DNA of 61,496 nt, taken from contig JAABTQ010000008.1 of NCBI GenBank assembly GCA_011389745.1, positions 1 to 61,496 on the forward strand. Direction: 5' to 3'. This DNA is from Desulfobacteraceae bacterium (GTDB lineage Bacteria; Desulfobacterota; Desulfobacteria; Desulfobacterales; SKZT01). The position numbers and the translations under genes are program-made. The notes under the pieces are model-generated. The model did no database searches and had not been told where the DNA came from. It saw only the letters and a program-made list of their open reading frames with translations. Positions 56,701 to 61,496 of the stretch are shown here, in pieces. The stretch's first letter is position 1, and the number at the start of each line of letters is the position of its first letter.

Positions 56701-57790
56701 TTACAGATCCGATGACGCATTGCCCCGGAGCTGCGTCAATCATATTTTCCCAAATTGACATAAGGCTGGAAATTTCGATGGTATCTCCCACGGGAGTTCC
56801 TGCGCCGTGACATTCGATGAAATCCACTTCCGAAGGCAACCAATCGGCTGATTGGTAAGCCTTTTTCATGGCTCTGATCTGCCCTTCACTGTCAGGAGCC
56901 AGAAGATTGGAACTCATATCGTTTGAAAGCCCGATGCCCCGGATAACAGCATATATGGTATCTCCGTCGGAAACGGCATCTTCAAGTCGTTTCAGCACCA
57001 CGATACCCGCTCCTTCTCCAACCACCAGGCCGTCGGCATTTTTGTCGAAAGGAGCACACCGACCCGAGGGAGATAATGCTTTCAATTGACTGAATCCAAC
57101 CTGTGTGTACAAGCATTCAGGCCTTGATACTCCTCCGGCAAGCATGGCATCCGCTCTGAAGGATTGAAGTTCGTCACATGCAAGTTTGACTGCGTATAGC
57201 GATGACGCACAGGCCGCATCCAGTGTATAACTTCCACCGCCCAGTCCTAGCCCTTTAGCAAGCAAGGATGCCGGAAAACTGGTTACCCTTGCAGACAGGC
57301 AATCTTCAAAAGAAACGGACATTGATAAGGCTTGTTTGAAAAGGCGGGATTCAAATGCAGGTCCTAAAATGTTTCGGGTAAGCCTGGATGAACTGTCTGT
57401 AGGAAGTGCAATCGCAGCCAGGATCACTCCCATTCGGTTTTTGTCGAGGTTGGCTGTATTAAAATCGAAAAATGCGTCACGCCCTGCATGAAGGACAAAA
57501 TGATAAAGCGGATCAAGTTGTGTGATCAGTTCAGGAGCAAGATCAAGTCCATTAAGGTCGAGTGAGAAATGATCCACAAAACAAGCTTTATTTGAGTAAG
57601 CCTTGTCCGGCATGGGTGTTGGATGATACATGGAATCTGTCGCTGCGATCCATCGTTCTTTGGGTACTTCGCGTACCATACGCTTACAATTAATGATGTT
57701 ACGCCAGAACTCTTCTATATTTGACGCACCAGGAAACACCCCCCCCATTCCAACGATCGCTATGGGAACTTTTTTAAACATATCTTCCAT
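50717..57790 (-). CDS. PUFA-synthase-type megasynthase, KS-CLF-AT-DH-DH (PfaC/Pfa3-like)
   Basis: 2357 residues, iterative type I lipid synthase. KS at 1-450 (Cys194 in DAACASSL, His328, His369); second KS-like domain 495-945 with Glu693 at the Cys position, a chain-length-factor form; acyltransferase about 1075-1420 (Ser1177 in GYSLGES); then two double hot-dog dehydratase pairs of FabA/PfaC type, about 1590-1950 and 2010-2350. In each pair one half keeps the catalytic His (1847 in CHFMDDMVMPG, 2250 in AHFYQDPVCPG). No ACP (no DSL site), ketoreductase or enoylreductase is present, so a partner PfaA/PfaD-like set must act in trans. Domain order matches myxobacterial Pfa3 without its acyltransferase tail. 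First gene of the ole operon. Confidence 0.88.
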   Translation of the reverse strand: MEDMFKKVPIAIVGMGGVFPGASNIEEFWRNIINCKRMVREVPKERWIAATDSMYHPTPMPDKAYSNKACFVDHFSLDLNGLDLAPELITQLDPLYHFVLHAGRDAFFDFNTANLDKNRMGVILAAIALPTDSSSRLTRNILGPAFESRLFKQALSMSVSFEDCLSARVTSFPASLLAKGLGLGGGSYTLDAACASSLYAVKLACDELQSFRADAMLAGGVSRPECLYTQVGFSQLKALSPSGRCAPFDKNADGLVVGEGAGIVVLKRLEDAVSDGDTIYAVIRGIGLSNDMSSNLLAPDSEGQIRAMKKAYQSADWLPSEVDFIECHGAGTPVGDTIEISSLMSIWENMIDAAPGQCVIGSVKSNIGHLLTGAGAAGLIKTVLGLHHKILPPSINFREASENSPLKNGPFRVQTQASAWEKRVPEKSRRGAVSAFGFGGINAHFLLEEFSKTISKNDTKHHEKFSGSELISEDFKQKLVIKNSDVTLSNDEVPKVAVVGMSVNFGNCSCLRQFQEMIFRGETAIIKRPINRWRGADTTVDNLLDGFGPDGNYLKNIDISVGDFRIPPNEIPDILPQQLLMLKVAAQALADAGFPLRKMRPGMGTIIGISFDFEATNFHLRWNLENEIDKFKIKANISLDNQQTEDWLKSLKDSISPPLTATRTLGALGGIVASRIAKEFGFGGPSFVVSQEEASGLRALEIGVRSLQRFETDSVLVGAVDLAGDVRNVISNHLIRPWSKSGKIHSFDCRADGSLPGDGAAALVLKRLDEALADGNRIYAVIDGFGYSGKSSSDSSDISTYVRSLSASFSDAKITPDRVSYFETLGTGNPSDDSREVEALNSFFDDRLRHDACAIGAVTPNIGHTGAASGLASVVKTCLCLYHEIIPPLKNFEQAESSFWKKGSFHMPAFGQYWARNRKDGPRIACTGLITCDETCMHVVLEGLESQGNHDVLQPVLEQMKRERKRPMGLKEAGLFCVTADNKNMLLNQLVSLKEFISNHDLVKEEIFERYAVDWFQTYGLNPKQRHAVSIIARNSSQLLEGIKVAANAVKKKEKKEFNGRNLVAYTPEPPESSASIAFVFPGSGNHFLGMGREIGLQWPEIYRQLDSDTEELKTQMIPHVYVPWRVSWGPDWESEAIDDIESDTLHMIFGQVLHGGVMTNLFRAFGIEAESVIGYSLGESAGLFAFEAWPDRGQMLHRMKNTNLFSKFLAGECKSARKAWNISNHEAFEWRVAMVNRPADTVKSIIRNIPYARLLIVNTPYECVIGGKAEDVDKTIKTLGCEAIFLEGVVTVHCDAALPVAEAYKALHVFPTKALENIRFYSCANGNTYYIDSENTAESILKQALSGFDFPTTINQAYEDGVRIFMEMGPHASCTRMIRTILNDRPHLSISASVRGEDEYLTVLKCLGTLVAERVFVNLEKLYGTDAYPYKLNPQEAVVHQNIVLVPVGGKPYSPFIPDIQKENKQPPDLGTYEINTHYEKNNLIHEPFSDLMHSVTEASETTAEAHQSFLNFSIESSRAYTEAFGHQSRLMEVLIRLGMPVFEPLDDIKPSPPEFPFAYDREMCMEFAVGSLANVLGPEFAEVDTYSTRVRLPDEPLMLVDRILTVEGEKGSLTSGKVITEHDVIPGAWYLDGGRAPVCISVEAGQADLFLCSYLGIDLKVKGKRTYRLLDAVVKFSRGLPQPGDTVRYEIEIEKFVRQGDTYLFFFHFDGYIGKEHLITMTEGCAGFFTGNEIENSGGIILKKEETEDLPGKVSQNYKPYTSFPQGTESYNEHQVDALRNGDLSGCFGPQFHGKALSQSLRLPGERMKLIHRVLSLDPEGGRYKLGAIRAEADIYPDDWFLTCHFMDDMVMPGTLMYECCAHTLRVFLQRMGWITDKSGVCYEPVVGVKSRLKCRGPVTPKTHHVIYEIFLKEIGFSPEPYAIADALMYADGCPIVFFKNMSLKMTGATKEDIDRIWNQKVKKSTHDTIAAKQVLYDRNSIIAFAVGKPSEAFGKPYEVFDNDRKIARLPGPPYSFMDRVVHVKPEPWVLKPDGWIEAEYDMPLDAWYYKANRTSSLPFCVLLEIALQPCGWLAAYAGSALKSSHDLKFRNLGGQATLLRDVFPENGPLTMKSRVSKVSEAGDMIIEYFDFKVIQNNRTIYEGDTYFGFFTSDALDQQVGIREAEKTVYVPSDDELKRAVSENLPVDAPFFPDDPRSDSATCLSLPAKALLMIDKIEIFIPDGGPHGLGFIRGVKHVDPDEWFFKAHFYQDPVCPGSLGIESFFQLLKFAAVKRWKKMRNSHIFELMIDKAHTWSYRGQIIPKNKTICVEAIITNIQENPYPMMTANGYLKVDGLVIYKMDNFGIRLSSVRRAA

Positions 57791-57797
57791 AAAATTA

Positions 57798-57829
57798 GGG
57801 GAAAATTTCCAAATGATGGAGTTTTCCCC
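57798..57829. promoter_or_regulatory. Inverted repeat just upstream of the megasynthase start
   Basis: GGGGAAAA (57798-57805) and TTTTCCCC (57822-57829), perfect 8-base arms with a 16-base gap. The hairpin ends 7 bases before the ATG, in the place of a ribosome site, and no ordinary Shine-Dalgarno is seen. It may be an operator or an RNA element limiting translation. Confidence 0.45.
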
Positions 57830-57918
57830 CGAATGTTATAAATAATACTTATTATGATTACACACCAATGCAACGTGTTATAGATACACAATAAATGCTG
57901 TCTTCGCAAGGGGCAAAA

Positions 57919-59811
57919 TTAATTGTCTGATGAAAATGCAATGCCGGCCGAGGAAAGGACCACCAGGACAGATCCGACATTATGAACCACCGCTCCTGTT
58001 ATCGGGCTTAAATATCCGCCGCCGCCTGCCAGTACGGCAATAAGGTTAAAACTCAGTCCCAGAACGATATTCACTTTTATGGTGAAAACCATCCGTTTTC
58101 CTAACTGAATCAGAAACGGAAGTTTGGATATATCATCATTCATCAAAGCAATATCTGCAGTTTCCAGAGCAACCTCGGTACCTTTTGCTCCCATGGCGAT
58201 ACCCACGTCGGCCATTGACAGAGCTGGGGCATCATTAATGCCATCTCCGATAAATATAACTTTTTTTCCGTTGTTTTCCGATTGAATCCTGCGAATAGCA
58301 TCAAGTTTGTCCTTTGGCTGCATTGAGAATCCGTAATCAGTAGCGCCGGTTTGGTTGGCTATTGTTTTTACCGATTGCTCATGGTCTCCGGAGAGGATTC
58401 CAATTTTGGACACCCCGGCGTTTTTGAGGTTTTCGATGGTTTGTTTTGCGTCAGGCCTGATAGGATCGGATACGGCGATAAGTCCGATGGCAACATTGTC
58501 CTGGTATACAATCAGCGGCGTGGCCCCTTTTTTAAGAATTCGTTCGTGTTCTTTTTTTAAATCTTCGGGAAAAGAATTTGAATTATCGGAAATCAGAAAG
58601 TTTCCCACATGAATCTGGCATCCATCAACACAACCTTTGACACCTTTTCCAATTTCTGTCAGAAGATTTTCAGCGGAATCCACAGAAATGCGGGCATCCT
58701 GAGCAGCCTTCATCACAGCTTTTGCAAGAGGGTGCGTACTGTTTTGTTCTACGCATGCGGCTTGGCAGAGTACATGATGTTTTTCCACACCTTTAGTCGG
58801 GATGATTTCTTCGACGATCGGTTCTCCCATGGTTAAGGTGCCGGTTTTATCAAAAAGAATAACATCGGCATAAGCAACATTTTCGATGAACCGACCACCT
58901 TTGATCAAAACACCGCGGCGAGCGGCCTTTGAAATGGCAGCAACCACAGCGGTTGGAGCTGCCAGGATCAACGCGCATGGGCAGCCAACGATTAATACGG
59001 TTATAGCTCTGTGGATTTCCCCGGTCAAAAACCATGTAATCACTGAGCAGAAAAGAATTGTCGGTGTAAACCATTGGGCATACCGGTCGATCAGGGCAAT
59101 GGATTCGGGATGATGTTTTTCGGCTTCGGTGATAAGTGCGATGACCTTTCCCAGGGTGGACTCTTTGCCGACACGTGTTGCTTTTATTTGAATGACACCG
59201 TTTTGATTCAATGTGCCGGAGTAGACTTCATCGCCGATTGTCTTTTCAATCGGGATCGGTTCCCCTGTAATGGAGGACTCGTCTACGGAAGCTATCCCAC
59301 TTGTGATAACAGCGTCTACAGGAATCAGTTCTCCTGGACGAATCAATAATATATTATCAGGGAAAATCTCCGACACTGGTTTTCGGATGCTTTTGCCGTT
59401 GTCAATAACTGTTGCCTCTTTGGGAGTCATTTCAACAAGGGATTGAATCTGCCTTCTTGCAGTGGCGGCAGTGGCTTCTTCAATCAAAGATCCAAGAACC
59501 ATTACAAAACTAATCACAGCCGCACTAAGAAACTCTCCCATTGCCAGGCTTGCCAGAATCGCCAGGCTCACCAGTTCATCCACATTGATTTTTTTTTCAA
59601 TCAATCCGGAAATGGCACCACGGATAATCGGAAATCCGTTAATTGCAACGGATGTGAGAATAAAAAACTTACCCCATAAAGGTAAAACACCATTTCCATA
59701 TTCCAGCAAAAAACCCGCCAGAACAAGAAATCCGCCGATACAAACGCGGGCAATATCCTTGATGCCAAATAGCTCTCTATAGGTATCCAGCCTGGAAAAA
59801 CGTCCGATCAA
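57919..59811 (-). CDS. P1B-type heavy-metal-translocating ATPase
   Basis: 630 residues with the P-type core: SSITGEPIPIEK (actuator), CPC in VGCPCALILAAPTAV (membrane metal site), DKTGTLTMGEP (phosphorylation Asp), HPLAKAV (His of the HP motif) and GDGINDAPALSMADVG. No N-terminal metal-binding domain. The Zn/Cd/Co branch is likely, but placement behind feoB suggests a role in iron or divalent-metal balance (inference). Start TTG 59811 overlaps the previous stop region (TAATTG) and is preceded by AGGAAAC, suggesting coupled translation. Confidence 0.87.
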   Translation of the reverse strand: MIGRFSRLDTYRELFGIKDIARVCIGGFLVLAGFLLEYGNGVLPLWGKFFILTSVAINGFPIIRGAISGLIEKKINVDELVSLAILASLAMGEFLSAAVISFVMVLGSLIEEATAATARRQIQSLVEMTPKEATVIDNGKSIRKPVSEIFPDNILLIRPGELIPVDAVITSGIASVDESSITGEPIPIEKTIGDEVYSGTLNQNGVIQIKATRVGKESTLGKVIALITEAEKHHPESIALIDRYAQWFTPTILFCSVITWFLTGEIHRAITVLIVGCPCALILAAPTAVVAAISKAARRGVLIKGGRFIENVAYADVILFDKTGTLTMGEPIVEEIIPTKGVEKHHVLCQAACVEQNSTHPLAKAVMKAAQDARISVDSAENLLTEIGKGVKGCVDGCQIHVGNFLISDNSNSFPEDLKKEHERILKKGATPLIVYQDNVAIGLIAVSDPIRPDAKQTIENLKNAGVSKIGILSGDHEQSVKTIANQTGATDYGFSMQPKDKLDAIRRIQSENNGKKVIFIGDGINDAPALSMADVGIAMGAKGTEVALETADIALMNDDISKLPFLIQLGKRMVFTIKVNIVLGLSFNLIAVLAGGGGYLSPITGAVVHNVGSVLVVLSSAGIAFSSDN

Positions 59812-59964
59812 TTACTGTTTCCTTTCAATGCTCGAACATCCTTCTGCATGATCGCAGCCATTGCATCCGCACCCACAATCGCCATCACGATAAATTACAA
59901 AAATTTTCCGTAAAAATCCCGCTACAGCCAAAAAAACGATAATTATCACCAATATATTTTCCAT
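59812..59964 (-). CDS. FeoB-associated Cys-rich membrane protein
   Basis: 50 residues, below usual gene-finding size. One N-terminal membrane helix (ENILVIIIVFLAVAGFL), a short basic patch, then a Cys cluster CGCGCNGC and a further Cys (GCSSIE). Small proteins of this design regularly follow feoB and may handle iron at the membrane or maintain FeoB. ATG 59964 is preceded by CAGGAG; it lies 33 bases after the feoB stop and directly abuts the P-type ATPase start. Confidence 0.85.
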   Translation of the reverse strand: MENILVIIIVFLAVAGFLRKIFVIYRDGDCGCGCNGCDHAEGCSSIERKQ

Positions 59965-59997
59965 TTCAAGCTCCTGCAAGTTATCTGCATACTAATA

Positions 59998-61496
59998 TCA
60001 GAAAAAAAGACCGAGTTGGTACACAGTGACAGCCAGAATAAAAGCCGCTGCGGTGTTGAATATCATCGAAAAAGCTCCCCATTTCCATGAGCCGGACTCA
60101 CGACAAATACAGACTACTGATATAAAACAGGGCGAATAAAACATGATAAAGACAATCAGGCTAATGGCTGTCAGGGAATCAAACCCCTGAGCTGACCGGA
60201 GTCTGGTGGAAAGACGACCGTCTTCTTCCATATCGGCATTTCCTAAAGAATATGCGGTGCCCATGGTTGAAATGATAACTTCCTTGGCGGCCACTCCTCC
60301 GACAAGCGCAATGTTGACACGCCAATCAAATCCAGCATAAACGGAGAGCTTTTCAAAAGCCGTTCCGATTTTACCAGCCACAGAATGTTTTAGAGCCTCC
60401 CCGGCTTCACGGGAATCGATTAAGTTCAGCTGTTCCTGAAGATTTAAGGCTGCTGCCGAAAAATTTCCTGTTTCACCACCCATGGAAAGTTCATGGATAA
60501 TATCCGGTGCAAATCCGGATATTGTTTGCTGTTTTTGCATTTCAAAAGCTTGCTGGGTTGCGGCAGGAAGCTGAGGGTAGCTCATCATTGCCCATAAAAT
60601 GACTGAAATGGCCAATATGACAGGACCTGCTTTTTTTAAATACTGCCAGGTTCTTTCCCACATGTGAATGATCAGGCCTTTCGGGGTAGGAAGGTGGTAT
60701 GGAGGAAGCTCCATGACAAAAGGGGCAGCTTCACCGGGTAAAATGGTGGATCGAAACAAGCGGGCTGCAAAAAGGGCAACCAACCATGCGGCGATAGTAA
60801 CCAGAACCATGACCGTTGTTTTGTAATTGGCAAAAAATGCTGCAATCAGGACAGCGAAAACCGGAAGTTTGGCTCCGCAATTCATAAAGGGAAGCGTCAG
60901 CATTGTAGCCAGGCGCTCTTTGGGCGATTTAAGAGTTCTGGTGGCCATAATCCCCGGAACTGCGCAACCTCCGGCAATACCTCCGGAAATAATGTATGCC
61001 ACTACTGAATTTCCATGAAGCCCGAAAAACCTGAAAATCCGGTCAAGCATGAACGCAACTCTTGCAAGATATCCTGAATCCTCCAAAATGGCGATTCCGA
61101 GAAACATGAGCATAATCAGTGGAACAAAACTGAATACCCCGCCTGCTCCGTCAATAATACCGGAAATCAGTAACGATTTGAGAGGTCCCTCTGATAGACC
61201 CGCGTCGGCCACTTGTCTGATATATTCGAAAGCTTTTTCGAGCCATTCCACCGGAGCCTGGCTGAAAGTAAAAGTAAAATGATAAAGTCCGAGAAGTGCG
61301 GCGGCAAGGAACACCGGACCAAATATCCGGTGAGTCAACACCCGGTCGAGCCGGTCTGAAAAATAAAATGGTTTGCGGGCTGAATCGGTTTGCACCACAC
61401 CTTGTGCGATCAATGATCGGATAAACCCGTACCGGTATTCTCCGATAATCGCTTCCGCAGTTGTATCCATAGACCTTTCAAGATGGTTCGAAAGGT
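59998..61496 (-). CDS. feoB: Ferrous iron transporter FeoB, C-terminal part (cut by window edge)
   Basis: The frame is open to the window end, so the N-terminal G-domain lies outside. The visible ~499 residues hold the membrane permease: Gate-like blocks GIIDGAGGVFSFVPLIMLMFL, SGYLARVAFMLDR, GGIAGGCAVPGIMATR and FMNCGAKLPVF, and the second half with LVGGVAAKEVIISTMGTAYSLG and MFYSPCFISVVC. It imports Fe2+ across the inner membrane, driven by the GTPase domain. It precedes the small Cys-rich protein and the metal ATPase as an operon. Confidence 0.94.
   Translation of the reverse strand, partial: LSNHLERSMDTTAEAIIGEYRYGFIRSLIAQGVVQTDSARKPFYFSDRLDRVLTHRIFGPVFLAAALLGLYHFTFTFSQAPVEWLEKAFEYIRQVADAGLSEGPLKSLLISGIIDGAGGVFSFVPLIMLMFLGIAILEDSGYLARVAFMLDRIFRFFGLHGNSVVAYIISGGIAGGCAVPGIMATRTLKSPKERLATMLTLPFMNCGAKLPVFAVLIAAFFANYKTTVMVLVTIAAWLVALFAARLFRSTILPGEAAPFVMELPPYHLPTPKGLIIHMWERTWQYLKKAGPVILAISVILWAMMSYPQLPAATQQAFEMQKQQTISGFAPDIIHELSMGGETGNFSAAALNLQEQLNLIDSREAGEALKHSVAGKIGTAFEKLSVYAGFDWRVNIALVGGVAAKEVIISTMGTAYSLGNADMEEDGRLSTRLRSAQGFDSLTAISLIVFIMFYSPCFISVVCICRESGSWKWGAFSMIFNTAAAFILAVTVYQLGLFF

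Overview
The window looks like chromosomal DNA from a sulfate-reducing-type deltaproteobacterium (Desulfobacterota, probably Desulfobacterales). This is inferred from gene content, not from a marker gene. The pointers are a complete-oxidizer style set of branched-chain and short-chain acyl-CoA genes, a PPi-dependent phosphofructokinase next to pyruvate phosphate dikinase, MglA/Roadblock GTPase modules, long NtrC-type signalling genes, a PUFA-synthase-type megasynthase joined to an Ole hydrocarbon operon, and FeoB. Base composition is moderate to AT-rich. I saw no rRNA, tRNA, CRISPR array or intact insertion sequence.

Layout. 1-470 is the 5' part of serC. 859-4057 pairs an MglA-like Ras GTPase with a PilB/GspE-type ATPase. 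4054-9105 carries an MFS transporter, a palindromic repeat element, a decayed ycgN gene, a Cys-cluster protein, two UspA proteins, PII (GlnB) and a cupin regulator. 9145-13886 (minus strand) is a leucine/isovalerate-type operon: acyl-CoA dehydrogenase, methylglutaconyl-CoA-hydratase-like crotonase, methylcrotonyl-CoA-carboxylase-like carboxyltransferase, HMG-CoA-lyase-like protein and XRE-cupin regulator. Diverging from it, 14260-22069 encodes TetR, the fused isobutyryl-CoA mutase IcmF, thiolase, 3-hydroxybutyryl-CoA dehydrogenase, a second XRE-cupin regulator and an acyl-CoA dehydrogenase. Together the two operons could convert isovaleryl-CoA and isobutyryl-CoA to acetyl-CoA. A palindromic operator with an overlapping promoter lies between them. 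22070-28081 holds an antitoxin-like remnant, a CBS protein, a half copy of the repeat, the lnt-prfB-HD operon (prfB with a programmed +1 frameshift), ychF and an HNH nuclease. 28254-36823 holds an FAD protein, an SDR, ppdK diverging from pfp, and arsC. 37085-39031 is the conserved ACT plus UPF0210 pair. 39038-40784 is a second MglA module with a Roadblock protein.

41061-45068 is a signalling region: a PAS histidine kinase/REC hybrid overlapping an NtrC-family sigma54 activator, then a 562-base non-coding stretch. That stretch contains a textbook sigma54 promoter (TGGCAC-N5-TTGC), two CGAC-N6-GTCG palindromes upstream of it, an inverted-repeat element between them, and a candidate small RNA ending in a 15-bp GC-rich hairpin. 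The large hairpin loop carries an anti-Shine-Dalgarno-like sequence (UCACCUCC). A lone receiver protein follows. This is the best candidate in the window for an undescribed regulatory unit.

45933-57790 (minus strand) is a compact operon in which a 2357-residue KS-CLF-AT-DH-DH protein (PfaC/Pfa3-like, with no ACP, KR or ER) is translationally coupled to OleA, followed by OleB, OleC and OleD. It predicts a polyunsaturated or otherwise specialised acyl chain that is condensed head-to-head into a long-chain olefin. The window ends with a P1B-type metal ATPase, a small FeoB-associated Cys-rich membrane protein and the C-terminal part of FeoB.
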